A stretch of 64,000 nt of DNA from Jiella pacifica (GTDB taxonomy: Bacteria; Pseudomonadota; Alphaproteobacteria; Rhizobiales; Rhizobiaceae): positions 124,001 through 188,000 of the forward strand of contig NZ_JAAAMG010000003.1 of the NCBI RefSeq assembly GCF_010500815.1, given 5' to 3'. Below, piece by piece: positions 45,548-55,775 of this stretch. Under the pieces are notes generated by a model. That model was not told where the DNA came from. It was given only the letters and a program-made list of their open reading frames with translations, and made no database searches. Position numbers and translations under genes: made by a program. Every line of letters begins with the position of its first letter. Position 1 is the stretch's first letter.

Positions 45548-46713
45548 GCAAGGCACGCATCGTCGGCTGGTCGCACAGCCATTTCGGCAAGGTCGAGGCT
45601 CCCTCGACCCAGGCCCTGATGGGCGAGGTCGTCGGCCCCGCCATCGAACATGCCGGCATCGAGACGGCCGACGTCGACGGCATCTTCGTCGGCGTCATGA
45701 ACAACGGCTTTTCCAAGCAGGATTTTCAGGGCGCCCTCGTCGGCATGGCCCATGAGGGGCTCGGCCAGGTGCCGGCGGTGCGGCTGGAAAACGCCTGCGC
45801 CACCGGCTCGGCGGCGCTCTATACGGCGATGGACTTCATCGAATCCGGCCGGGGCCGCATCGCCGTCGTCGTCGGCGCCGAGAAGATGACCGCGATCCCG
45901 ACCGTCGAGGTCGGCGACATCCTCCTCGGCGCCAGCTACCGCGAGGAGGAGGCCGAGGTGGAAGGCGGCTTTGCCGGCATCTTCGGCCGCATCGCCCAGA
46001 CCTATTTCCAGAAATACGGCGACCGCTCGGAAGAGCTGGCGATGATCGCCGCGAAGAACCATTCCAACGGCATGGCCAATCCCTTTGCCCACATGCGCAA
46101 GGACTTCGGCTTCGACTTCTGCAACACCGTTTCCGACAAGAACCCCTATGTCGCGGGGCCGCTCAGGCGCACCGACTGTTCGCTGGTTTCCGACGGGGCG
46201 GCGGCGATCGTTCTCGCCGACGAAGAGACCGCCGAGACCCTGGAGCGGGCGATCGCCTTCCGGGCGCGGCGCCACGCCAACGACGTTCTCGCCATCTCGC
46301 GCCGCGACCCGACCGAATTCGCCGGCGCCCGCACGGCCTGGGCGAAGGCGCTGGAGGAGGCGGGGCTGACCCTCGACGATCTCGATCTGGTCGAGACCCA
46401 CGACTGCTTCACCATCGCCGAGATGATCGAATACGAGGCCATGGGGCTGGCGAAACGTGGCGAGGGCTACAAGGTCGTCCGCGAGGGCATTACCCGCAAG
46501 GACGGCCGGCTTCCCGTCAATCCGTCGGGCGGGCTCAAGTCCAAGGGCCATCCGATCGGCGCGACCGGCGTTTCCATGCATGTCATGGCGGCGATGCAGC
46601 TGATGGGCGAGGCCGGCGACATGCAGATCAAGGACGCCAGGACCGCCGGCGTCTTCAACATGGGCGGCGCGGCGGTGGCCAATTACGTCTCGATCCTGGA
46701 GCGCGTGAAGTGA
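45544..46713 (+). CDS. SCP-x type thiolase
   Basis: A 389-residue thiolase-superfamily protein that probably cleaves or makes a 3-ketoacyl-CoA. The nucleophile region is ENACATGSAAL (Cys near residue 88), the SCP-x His is in ETHDCFTIAEM and the second His in GGLKSKGHPIGATGVS, with a final NMGGAAVAN loop. The HDCF motif marks the SCP-x/acetyl-CoA acetyltransferase branch rather than PhaA-type thiolases. Start overlaps iclR by ATGA; the stop overlaps the ligase start by GTGA. The substrate is unknown. Confidence 0.9.
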   Translation: MSKARIVGWSHSHFGKVEAPSTQALMGEVVGPAIEHAGIETADVDGIFVGVMNNGFSKQDFQGALVGMAHEGLGQVPAVRLENACATGSAALYTAMDFIESGRGRIAVVVGAEKMTAIPTVEVGDILLGASYREEEAEVEGGFAGIFGRIAQTYFQKYGDRSEELAMIAAKNHSNGMANPFAHMRKDFGFDFCNTVSDKNPYVAGPLRRTDCSLVSDGAAAIVLADEETAETLERAIAFRARRHANDVLAISRRDPTEFAGARTAWAKALEEAGLTLDDLDLVETHDCFTIAEMIEYEAMGLAKRGEGYKVVREGITRKDGRLPVNPSGGLKSKGHPIGATGVSMHVMAAMQLMGEAGDMQIKDARTAGVFNMGGAAVANYVSILERVK

Positions 46714-48359
46714 TCGACGCCGACCGGATGGCAGCCGACGCGATCGCGGGCGACCCGAAAGGTGGCGTCGCGCCGCAATCGACCCGGGTTTCCAACCTCG
46801 CCCATCTCGTCACAAGGGCGGCGCGTCGGCTGGGCGACCGGCCCGCCCTCGTCTGGGGCGACAAGACCTGGAGCTGGCGTGATTTCGACGCCCGCGTCAG
46901 CGCGATGGCGGTGGCCCTGAAGGATCGGTTCGGCGTGACCAAGGGCGACCGGATCCTGGTTCAGTCGCAGAACTGCAACCAGATGTTCGAGGCGATGTTC
47001 GCTTGCTTCCGGCTGGGGGCGGTCTATGTGCCGACCAACTTCCGCCAGACGCCGGAGGAGGTCGCCTTTCTCTTGGAGGCGAGCGGGGCGAGCGGCCTGA
47101 TCTGCAATGCCAGCTTTCCGGCCCATGCCGAGGCCTGCCAGCGATCGGCGCGCGCGCCGGGCTTCACCCTTTCGATCGGGGAAGCGGCGTTCGGCGAGGA
47201 CTACGACGCGCTGGTCGATGCCCATCTCGGTCAGGACGTTCCCAATACCGTTGTCGACCGGGACGACCCGTGCTGGTTCTTCTTCACCTCCGGCACGACG
47301 GGGCGACCGAAGGCGGCGGTGCTGACCCACGGACAGATGGCCTTCGTCGCCGTCAACCACCTCAACGACCTGATGCCCGGCACCGGGCCGGACGACGTCT
47401 CGCTGGTCGTCGCGCCGCTCTCCCACGGGGCCGGCGTCCATCAGCTGACCCAGGTGGCGGCCGGGGCGACGACGGTGCTCCTGCCGTCGGAGCGCTTCGA
47501 CGTCGCGGAGGCGTGGGCCCTCGTCGAGCGCCTGAAGGTCACCAACATGTTCACCGTGCCGACCATCGTAAAACGGCTGGTCGAGCATCCCTCGGTTGAC
47601 GATTTCGACCATTCCTCGCTGCGCTACGTCATCTATGCCGGCGCGCCGATGTATCGGGCCGACCAGAAGCGGGCGCTGGAGAAGCTCGGTCCCGTCATCG
47701 TCCAGTATTTCGGCCTCGGCGAGGTGACCGGCAACATCACCGTGTTGCCCTGCGGCGAGCACAGCCTCGACGACGAGGCCGCCCGCCTCGGCACCTGCGG
47801 CTTCGAACGCACCGGGATGGAGCTGTCGATCCAGGACGAGGCCGGCGCCGAGCTGCCGCTCGGCCAGACGGGCGAGATCTGCGTAGCCGGCCCGGCCGTC
47901 TTCGCCGGCTACTACGACAACTCCGAAGCCAATGCGAAAGCCTTCCGCAATGGCTGGTTCCGCACCGGCGATCTCGGCCACAGGGACGAGGCCGGCTATC
48001 TCTACATCACCGGCCGGGCATCGGACATGTACATTTCCGGCGGCTCCAACGTCTATCCGCGGGAGATCGAGGAGAAGATCCTCGCCCATCCGAAGATTTC
48101 GGAAGCCGCCATCGTCGGCGTGCCGGATCCCGACTGGGGCGAGGTCGGCATTGCCGTCCTCGTCGCGGTGCCCGGCGAGACGGTCACGGAAGCCGAGATC
48201 GGCGCGTTCCTCGCCGACAAGATCTCCCGCTACAAGATGCCGAAGCGCTTCGTATTCTTCGACGAGATGCCGAAGTCGGCCTACGGCAAGATCACCAAGA
48301 AGCTGGTGCGCCAGGCACTGGAAGAGCGCGGCGTCCTGACCGCCCGGGCGACCGCCTGA
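46710..48359 (+). CDS. AMP-dependent acyl-CoA synthetase/ligase
   Basis: A 549-residue adenylate-forming enzyme that activates a carboxylic acid as its CoA ester. Motifs: A3 loop FFTSGTTGRPKAAVLTH (residues about 190-206), A5 YFGLGEVTGN, A7 WFRTGDLGHRDEAGYLYITG, and A10 KTAYGK-type lysine in PKSAYGKITKK. The N-terminus begins at GTG 46710, overlapping the thiolase stop. With the upstream thiolase it suggests beta-oxidation-like handling of an imported acid. The acid cannot be named from sequence alone. Confidence 0.92.
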   Translation: MIDADRMAADAIAGDPKGGVAPQSTRVSNLAHLVTRAARRLGDRPALVWGDKTWSWRDFDARVSAMAVALKDRFGVTKGDRILVQSQNCNQMFEAMFACFRLGAVYVPTNFRQTPEEVAFLLEASGASGLICNASFPAHAEACQRSARAPGFTLSIGEAAFGEDYDALVDAHLGQDVPNTVVDRDDPCWFFFTSGTTGRPKAAVLTHGQMAFVAVNHLNDLMPGTGPDDVSLVVAPLSHGAGVHQLTQVAAGATTVLLPSERFDVAEAWALVERLKVTNMFTVPTIVKRLVEHPSVDDFDHSSLRYVIYAGAPMYRADQKRALEKLGPVIVQYFGLGEVTGNITVLPCGEHSLDDEAARLGTCGFERTGMELSIQDEAGAELPLGQTGEICVAGPAVFAGYYDNSEANAKAFRNGWFRTGDLGHRDEAGYLYITGRASDMYISGGSNVYPREIEEKILAHPKISEAAIVGVPDPDWGEVGIAVLVAVPGETVTEAEIGAFLADKISRYKMPKRFVFFDEMPKSAYGKITKKLVRQALEERGVLTARATA

Positions 48360-48360
48360 G

Positions 48361-49233
48361 ATGGCGGCCACCATGCGGACGATCCGCCATCCCGGCCCCG
48401 TCGCGCCGATCCGCCATGCGAAGGCCTGGGGCGAGGCGGTGGCCCTCAACTTCACCGTTGCGCCCGGCGAGACCATGGAGGCGGGCCTCGGCCGCGGCGT
48501 GGCGGAAGCCGGCTGCGAGGCCGCCTATGTCTCCCTGCAAGGCGCGCGGCTGGACCCGTTCCGCTATGTCATGCCGGCTGGCTCGCCGGGCCCGAGCCAT
48601 GCGGCCTGGTACTCCCGGACCTTCGCGCCCGAAGGCGTCGTCACCGTGACCGAGGCCGGCGCCATCGTCGGCCGCCGCGACGGCGCCCCCTTCGTCCATT
48701 GTCATGGGCTCTGGCAGGCGGAAGGCGAGCCGCTCGCCATGGGCCACATGCTGCCGCCCGACAGCCGCGCCGCCGAGCCGGTCCGGGTCACGGGCATCGG
48801 CCTTCGCGGCGCGGCGTTCGAATCGCGGCAGGACGACGAGACGAATTTTCGCCTGTTCGCCGCCGAGCCGGCCGATATCGATCTGAACAACGAGGCTCGC
48901 CAAGTATCGGGCGGTTCCCGAGCTTTGGCCCTGACGCTCCGGCCGAACCAGGACGTCTGCCACGCCATCGAGGCCGTCTGCGCCGAGGCGGGTATCACCC
49001 GCGCCCGCATCCACGGCATTGGGAGCCTCAACGAGGCGCGGTTCGAGGACGGCCCGCCGATGCGCTCCTACGCCTCCGAACTCCTGATCCGCGACGGGCG
49101 ACAGGAGAACGAGCGCGTGCGGCTGGACGTCGCCGTCGTCGCCATGGACGGGGCGATCTTCGACGGCGTTCTGGCGCGGGGCGACAATCCGGTCTGCGTG
49201 ACCTTCGAGCTGGTGGTGGTGCCGGAGGGGTGA
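48361..49233 (+). CDS. Tandem PPC/DUF296 domain protein
   Basis: A 290-residue protein with two diverged PPC (DUF296) modules. The first (about residues 25-130) has the module pattern, including APGETMEAGLGRGVAEAG and FVHCHGLWQAEGEPLAMGHM with the HxH and GH elements. The second (about 185-288) keeps the fold pattern (LRPNQDVCHAIEAVCAEAGI, MDGAIFDGVLARGDNPVCV) but has lost the HxH residues, reading LDVAVV there. PPC proteins are small trimeric proteins of unclear function in bacteria. The gene follows the ligase after 1 bp and is probably part of the operon; a role in binding a CoA or acid intermediate is only a guess. Confidence 0.85.
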   Translation: MAATMRTIRHPGPVAPIRHAKAWGEAVALNFTVAPGETMEAGLGRGVAEAGCEAAYVSLQGARLDPFRYVMPAGSPGPSHAAWYSRTFAPEGVVTVTEAGAIVGRRDGAPFVHCHGLWQAEGEPLAMGHMLPPDSRAAEPVRVTGIGLRGAAFESRQDDETNFRLFAAEPADIDLNNEARQVSGGSRALALTLRPNQDVCHAIEAVCAEAGITRARIHGIGSLNEARFEDGPPMRSYASELLIRDGRQENERVRLDVAVVAMDGAIFDGVLARGDNPVCVTFELVVVPEG

Positions 49234-49275
49234 GGGCGTCGGTGCGGCGTGGCGGGGTGGTGGATGTGCCGAGGC

Positions 49276-49471
49276 ACCCCCCTCTGCCCTGCCGGGCATC
49301 TCCCCACAAGGGGGGAGATCGGCAGCTTCGCCAGTGGCAACCCATAGTGAGAGCTGCTGGTCATCGGGGCGAAGATTGGATGCACGGAAATGTCGTGTCC
49401 GAAATGGCATGAGGCTTCGAACACGATCGATCTCCCCCCTTATGGGGAGATGCCGGCAGGCAGAGGGGGGT
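49276..49471. repeat. Long inverted-repeat intergenic element
   Basis: Left arm 49276-49321 and right arm 49428-49471 are reverse complements over about 45 bases with two single-base indels and one mismatch. Each arm also folds on itself (CTCCCC-ACAAG-GGGGGAG type). The arms begin with a C-run, CCCCCCTCTGCC, and the type is familiar as a dispersed intergenic element of rhizobia. It lies between the PPC gene and the SDR gene inside an otherwise continuous operon, so it may act as an attenuator or processing site. Confidence 0.8.
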
Positions 49472-49525
49472 AACCGGATGCGCAGCGTTTCCGGTCTGCG
49501 CCAAATTACAGGGAGACAGCATCAA

Positions 49526-50308
49526 ATGACACAATCCACCAAGGTCGCGCTCGTCACCGGCGCGGCGCGGGGCATCGGCCTCGCCACGGCGAAGCGCTTT
49601 CTGGAAGAAGGCTGGCAGGTCGCGCTGCTCGACATCGACGGCGAGGCGCAGGAGGCGGCCGTCGAGGCGCTCGGCCGGCCCGACGACACCATGGCGATCA
49701 CCGCCGACGTTTCGGATCCGGGAGCCGTGGCGCGCGCCGTCGCCGCCACCGAGGCGTGCTTCGGCCGGATCGACGCCCTCGTCAACAATGCCGGCACCGC
49801 CGTCTTCAAGCCGCTGCTCGAAACCACCCACGAGGAGTGGCAGCGAGTGCTTGCCGTCAATCTCGGTGGGCCATTCCTGATGACCAACGCCTGTGCGCCC
49901 GTCATGGCGAAGACCGGCGGCGGGGCGATCGTCAACATCACCTCGATCTCCGGCTTCCGGGCCTCCACCCTGCGCGTCGCCTACGGCACCTCCAAGGCGG
50001 GGCTGAAGCACCTGACCAAGCAGCAGGCGGTGGAGCTCGCCCATCTCGGCATCCGCGTCAACGCCGTGGCGCCCGGGCCGGTCGACACGGCGATGGCCAA
50101 GGCCGTCCACAGCGACGCGATCCGCGCCGACTACCGCGACACGATCCCGCTGGAGCGCTACGGCCTGGAAGAGGAACTCGCCGACGCGATCTTCTATCTC
50201 TGCTCGGGGCGGGCGAGCTACATCACCGGCCAGATTCTCGGGGTCGACGGCGGCTTCGACGCCGCCGGCATCGGCCTGCCGACATTGCGGCGTGATCTGC
50301 AGGGATGA
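49526..50308 (+). CDS. SDR-family NAD(P)-dependent oxidoreductase
   Basis: A 260-residue short-chain dehydrogenase: nucleotide loop TGAARGIG (about residues 11-18), NNAG, catalytic Ser in NITSISGF and YGTSKAG with the Tyr-Lys pair. The ATG at 49526 follows GGGAGA. It is separated from the PPC gene by 292 bp that contain the repeat element, so it may be the last operon gene or separately expressed. In context it could oxidise a 3-hydroxyacyl or other hydroxyl intermediate of the pathway. Confidence 0.88.
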   Translation: MTQSTKVALVTGAARGIGLATAKRFLEEGWQVALLDIDGEAQEAAVEALGRPDDTMAITADVSDPGAVARAVAATEACFGRIDALVNNAGTAVFKPLLETTHEEWQRVLAVNLGGPFLMTNACAPVMAKTGGGAIVNITSISGFRASTLRVAYGTSKAGLKHLTKQQAVELAHLGIRVNAVAPGPVDTAMAKAVHSDAIRADYRDTIPLERYGLEEELADAIFYLCSGRASYITGQILGVDGGFDAAGIGLPTLRRDLQG

Positions 50309-50857
50309 TCGGGATCGCGCCCGGGGCCGCCGCCCGCGCTTCGCCGATCGTGGCGAGAAGTGGTTGTCGAGCTTTCGACCCGGACTTGTCTGACGTCCTT
50401 TCCGATCGCCAAGACCGTGCGCTGCGTCTGACCGAATGCGGCTGATTAGAAGTTGCGTCGCCCGGTATTCCCGCGACATGAATTGTAAAGAGGGCAGAAG
50501 CAACGCCGCGTCCCAGCCCGCGGACCGCGGAGGACGAGCCACCGCGGCCGAGGCAACGGCTTTGCTCTCGAAGGAGTGACGGCTATGCGGATGATTCCGC
50601 TGACCGTCGTGCTTAGTTTCGAAAGGATCCGGACCGGCTGGGCTGTCGAGATCCGGGTCCAACTTCTCCGGTAAGCACAGGGGGGCGGAGTTAGCGCTCC
50701 GGCTCCCGCTCCCTAAATCTATTGCGGATCGGCTCCAACGGCAACTCTAGGATACCGTCGACACCCCTTCCGCCGACCGGCTCCGACGTCATAGCCCCTC
50801 GCTGCGACGACCTCCCTGCATCGAGCGCCCGCCTCATTCTTCTGGTAGTCTCACCCC
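50309..50857. other. Intergenic region between the SDR and MBL genes
   Basis: This 549-bp gap holds no recognisable gene apart from a 29-codon frame listed separately. No tRNA, T-tract terminator or known riboswitch pattern was seen. Local composition is less GC-biased at 50430-50480 and 50690-50720. Confidence 0.45.
50585..50674 (+). CDS. 29-residue ORF with strong ribosome site
   Basis: ATG at 50585 has AAGGAG 8 bases upstream and starts MRMIPLTVVLSFERIRTGWA, ending at TAA 50672-50674 after 29 residues. The ribosome site is among the best in the window, but codon use is not like the neighbouring genes and there is no known family. It could be a small protein, a leader peptide or chance. 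Confidence 0.25.
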   Translation: MRMIPLTVVLSFERIRTGWAVEIRVQLLR

Positions 50858-51799
50858 ATGACCGACGCATCGTCCGATGGCTCGCCGGAGCCGGAATTCA
50901 CCACCGCCTTCGACCCTCGCTACGGCCGCGCCGTCGAGGTCTCGCCCGGCATCCTCCGGGTGACGGCGGACAACCCGTCGCCCTTCACCTTCGCCGGAAC
51001 GAACAGCTACGTCGTCGGCGACGGGGATCGCTGTTTCGTCGTCGATCCGGGCCCGGCGGACGAGGTGCATCTCGCCGCACTGCTCGCCGCCGTCGGGGGC
51101 CGGCCGGTCGAAGCGGTCGTCCTCACCCATGGCCATGCCGATCATTCGGCGTCGGCGAACGAATTTTCCTCGCAGGTCTCGGCGCCGCTCCTCGGCGCGC
51201 GGCCGGCCGCCGTTGCCGCGGGCGAGGCCGTCCACCGTCTGGACGCGCCCGCCAAGAGCGGCATCGCCTATTCGCGTCATCTGGAAGACGGCGAGACGCT
51301 TTCTCTCGGCGGCCTTGCCGTCGAGGTCGTGGCGACTCCAGGCCACGCCTCGGACCACGTGGCGCTGGCGCTCTCCGAAGCCGGCATCCTTTTGTCCGGC
51401 GACCACGTCATGGCCTGGTCGACCAGCGTCGTCGCGCCGCCGGACGGGTCGATGGGCGACTACATGGCTTCGCTTCACAGGCTGCTGGCGAGGCAGGAGA
51501 GCCGGTACCTGCCGGGCCATGGCGGGCCGGTGGAGCGGCCGGAGCGTTTCGTCCGCGGGCTGATCCACCATCGGCGCATGCGCGAGGCGGCGATCCTCAG
51601 GCGCCTCGAAGCCGGCGACGAGACGATCCCGGCCGTCGTCGCGGCGATCTATCCCCGCCTCGACCCCAGGCTCTTCGGCGCCGCCGGTCTGTCCGTACTG
51701 GCGCATCTCCTCGAACTCGAAAAGCAGGGGACGGTACGAGAGGACAAGGCTGAAGCGGCCACGATCGACGAGCGGATCTACCGTCTCGCCGCCACGTGA
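50858..51799 (+). CDS. MBL-fold metallo-hydrolase (LACTB2-like)
   Basis: A 313-residue metallo-beta-lactamase-fold enzyme with the metal motif LTHGHADHSAS near residue 90, a later ATPGHASDHVAL and SGDHVMAW, and a C-terminal winged-helix-like helical region typical of the LACTB2/MBLAC2 branch. Members include nucleases and thioesterases, so the substrate is open. No signal peptide, hence cytoplasmic. It converges on the DUF1499 gene with a 22-bp gap. Confidence 0.88.
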   Translation: MTDASSDGSPEPEFTTAFDPRYGRAVEVSPGILRVTADNPSPFTFAGTNSYVVGDGDRCFVVDPGPADEVHLAALLAAVGGRPVEAVVLTHGHADHSASANEFSSQVSAPLLGARPAAVAAGEAVHRLDAPAKSGIAYSRHLEDGETLSLGGLAVEVVATPGHASDHVALALSEAGILLSGDHVMAWSTSVVAPPDGSMGDYMASLHRLLARQESRYLPGHGGPVERPERFVRGLIHHRRMREAAILRRLEAGDETIPAVVAAIYPRLDPRLFGAAGLSVLAHLLELEKQGTVREDKAEAATIDERIYRLAAT

Positions 51800-51821
51800 T
51801 GGCCGAGCCGGGGCCGCACGC

Positions 51822-52742
51822 TCAGGGGGAGGTCGACACCTGGCCGGAGAGCGCCTCGTCGAGATCGGCGAACAGCCCTTCGAGAAAGCGCCGGTTCTGG
51901 CCGAAGTCGACGTCCATGTCCCTTGATGTCGAGCGGGCATCGACGAAGGTCTCGTTGCCGTCCTCGACGACGCGGATGGTCACCGTGCTCGGCAGGCCGA
52001 GGAGGAAATCGCGCGCCGTCGCGACGATCGTGTACTGGTCGCTGTCGCGCGTTCCGACGAGATCGGCGGCGCTCAGCTGCTCGGCCTGTTCGCGGAATGT
52101 CGGGAGCGGCACGTCCACCGTCCCGCTGACGCCGAGATCGCCGGTTTCCGTTTCGCTCTCCGGGACGTTCGGATCGCCGAGGGCGACGTCGTCGACTTTC
52201 CATGTCTTGTCGGCGAGGACGAGGCGGACCGCCTTGTAGATTTCCGGGGCGGCGGCGAGATAGCGCCGGCCGGTGACGACGCTCGGCGGATCCTCGGCGC
52301 TGATCGCCCGCTGCCAGCGGGGCACGGTCTGGCTTGGGGAATCGATCACCAAGGCGACGGCGTCGGGTTCCATGCCCTCCGTATAGGCGACGTTGGCACG
52401 GGGATTTTCGGCCGCCAGCCAGGCGGCGAGGGCGAAGGGCGCGAGGGCGACGAGCGAAAGCGCAAATGCCGCGATCGCCCTGCCGCCGCCGAGGAGGCCG
52501 GAGAACCACACCCGCACAAGGCTGTAGACGGCAATCAGAAAGGCGGCGGCGGCCATGACGGCCGAAAGCAGCAGGAGGCCCGCGAGGCCTTGCGGGTCGA
52601 TGCCGCCGAAGCGGAAGACGGCGAAACCGGCGACGACGACGACGATCGCGAACAGCGCCAGCCAGCGGGCGAAGCCTGCCAGCTTCAGCCGCTTGTGCAC
52701 GTAATGGCCGGAAACCGGCAGATTGGCGAATGCCATCGTCAT
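51822..52742 (-). CDS. DUF1499 domain membrane protein
   Basis: A 306-residue protein with three predicted N-terminal membrane helices (residues about 24-44, 50-72, 86-108) and a C-terminal DUF1499 domain (about 175-300; SRDMDVDFGQNRRFLEGLF). DUF1499 proteins are of unknown function and often sit near stress or lipid genes. The start at 52742 has a second ATG two codons later (52736). It lies 146 bp after the acyl-CoA ligase on the same strand and could be cotranscribed with it. Confidence 0.82.
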   Translation of the reverse strand: MTMAFANLPVSGHYVHKRLKLAGFARWLALFAIVVVVAGFAVFRFGGIDPQGLAGLLLLSAVMAAAAFLIAVYSLVRVWFSGLLGGGRAIAAFALSLVALAPFALAAWLAAENPRANVAYTEGMEPDAVALVIDSPSQTVPRWQRAISAEDPPSVVTGRRYLAAAPEIYKAVRLVLADKTWKVDDVALGDPNVPESETETGDLGVSGTVDVPLPTFREQAEQLSAADLVGTRDSDQYTIVATARDFLLGLPSTVTIRVVEDGNETFVDARSTSRDMDVDFGQNRRFLEGLFADLDEALSGQVSTSP

Positions 52743-52888
52743 CGGACGCGCCCGTGGAAGTTCATGGGGGCCATTCTAGACCATGACTGCCGGACGTGGG
52801 AACCAGTTGCACCGGGACACGCGCCGGAATCATGCGTACGGATCGTTCCTCCTCGCGCCTCGGCGCTTCCCCATCCAGCCGCCGCCAA

Positions 52889-54517
<1,629 letters not shown>

Positions 54518-54612
54518 GCTTGTTCCTCCCCGTTCGATGCAAGGCTCTCCCGGCCCCGCTTCTCCTCCCGGCAGAGTGTGGCGAATTGCAGCGCCTTGTC
54601 CAGTCGCGCTCA

Positions 54613-54633
54613 GGTGGACAAAGTTTGGACACC
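54613..54633. promoter_or_regulatory. Palindromic operator-like site upstream of the fatty-acid-CoA ligase
   Basis: GGTGGACAAAGTTTGGACACC is a 21-base site whose outer GGTG/CACC and inner CAAA/TTTG arms pair exactly. It sits in the 166-bp gap between the divergent ligase and acidic-protein genes. It shares TGGAC words with the IclR-type operators at 44532-44653 but has a different arrangement. A local fatty-acid regulator is a reasonable reader, but none is encoded nearby. Confidence 0.45.
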
Positions 54634-54683
54634 TCCCGCCGTCACAACCGCCGTCAAGGGTCGGAAAACACGAAGGGTTCGAC

Positions 54684-55097
54684 ATGCAGATGGATCAAGC
54701 GGTCGAGGGCGATCCGTTCGAGGCCGGCGAGGGCGTCGAGGCGGTCGAGTTCGAACTGGCGCTCGGCGCCGGCGATGTCGGCGAAACCGGCTTCGAGGAC
54801 TGCGTGCGGCGGGCTGCCGAGATGATCGGCGGCGAGTTCCTTTTCGCCATGCCGACGGACGGCTCCTTCGAGGATGCCAGCGAGATCGCCGCCATCCATA
54901 TGGGCGAGGCAGGCGAGAGCCGTGGGCGGGTGTTCTTCGCCGTGCTCAACGCCGATGGCGACGCGATGCGGGTGGCCGATCGCGAAGAGGTCGGCGACCG
55001 CTTCCACGGCTTCGCGCGCGCCTTCGTCGGCGTTTTGTCCCGCATCCGCGACGAGATGCCGTCCTTCGGCCAGATGGAGCCGAAAGGCGAGGCCTGA
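54684..55097 (+). CDS. Acidic protein of unknown function
   Basis: A 137-residue acidic protein (MQMDQAVEGDPFEAGEGVEA, later FEDCVRRAAEMIGGEFLF, GRVFFAVLNADGDAMR) with no signal peptide or membrane segment. The codon pattern resembles the surrounding genes, and GAAGGG precedes the ATG, both supporting a real gene. No family is recognised. The opposite strand has a competing frame of similar length that looks like a shadow. It is divergent from the fatty-acid-CoA ligase and converges on the anti-sigma gene. Confidence 0.55.
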   Translation: MQMDQAVEGDPFEAGEGVEAVEFELALGAGDVGETGFEDCVRRAAEMIGGEFLFAMPTDGSFEDASEIAAIHMGEAGESRGRVFFAVLNADGDAMRVADREEVGDRFHGFARAFVGVLSRIRDEMPSFGQMEPKGEA

Positions 55098-55136
55098 GGC
55101 GGGTTCGTCGTCCCGGGCGGAGTGCGCCCGGGGGCG

Positions 55137-55775
55137 CTACCAGCGCAGGAGCCGGCTGCCGGCGAACGCACCAGCAGCCACGAGGATCGCGGTCGCCAGC
55201 GGATACCAGATGGCGACGAAGAGCGGCGAGTCGTCCGAGCAGTGCGCGGCGTAGAAGAACGCGGAAATGCCCGATGCAGCCAGCCCGGCCACGGCGCCTG
55301 ACATGGCAGGCCGTGTCGGCGCCTGCCGCGACAGGGCGTAGAGGAACAGGACGAGGACGGGCGCTCCCATCGTGGGAATGGCGATCAGACAGTTGATCGC
55401 ATTCCGGCCGATCGCCCGCGCCGGCCAAAATGCCTCGGGCACGACGAGGAGTTCGACCCCGACGGCGATCAGGAGCACCAGCGCCGGCATCGCCAGCCAC
55501 TTCATGCGGGACGAAACCGGCCGGCCAGGCCGAGCGAGAGCGGCGAGGACTGCCAGCGCGGCCACAGCGAGGAGCCCCGCCAAGACGAACTTCATGTCGA
55601 AGCGGACCGTCGAGAGCGATGCGACGAAGTTGGCCCGCGGGCCGAGCATCGGCATGAAGACCGCGAAGGCGAGCAATGGTGCTAGCACGGCCGCAAGCCA
55701 AAGCGGCAGTGCGAGCTCTTGTCTGCGGCGGGTCGCCTGGCCTGCCAGATCCGCGATCAACTGGTCCGTCTGCAT
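55137..55775 (-). CDS. NrsF/DUF1109-family anti-sigma factor
   Basis: A 212-residue inner-membrane protein with about six hydrophobic helices and the DUF1109 motif AFFYAAHCSDDSPLFVAIWY near residue 180. DUF1109 proteins (NrsF in Caulobacter) hold SigF-like ECF sigma factors at the membrane; the cysteine in this motif is thought to sense oxidants or metal. The ATG at 55775 overlaps the sigma stop by one base (TGATG), so the pair is coupled. A TTG three bases earlier is also in frame. Confidence 0.9.
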   Translation of the reverse strand: MQTDQLIADLAGQATRRRQELALPLWLAAVLAPLLAFAVFMPMLGPRANFVASLSTVRFDMKFVLAGLLAVAALAVLAALARPGRPVSSRMKWLAMPALVLLIAVGVELLVVPEAFWPARAIGRNAINCLIAIPTMGAPVLVLFLYALSRQAPTRPAMSGAVAGLAASGISAFFYAAHCSDDSPLFVAIWYPLATAILVAAGAFAGSRLLRW

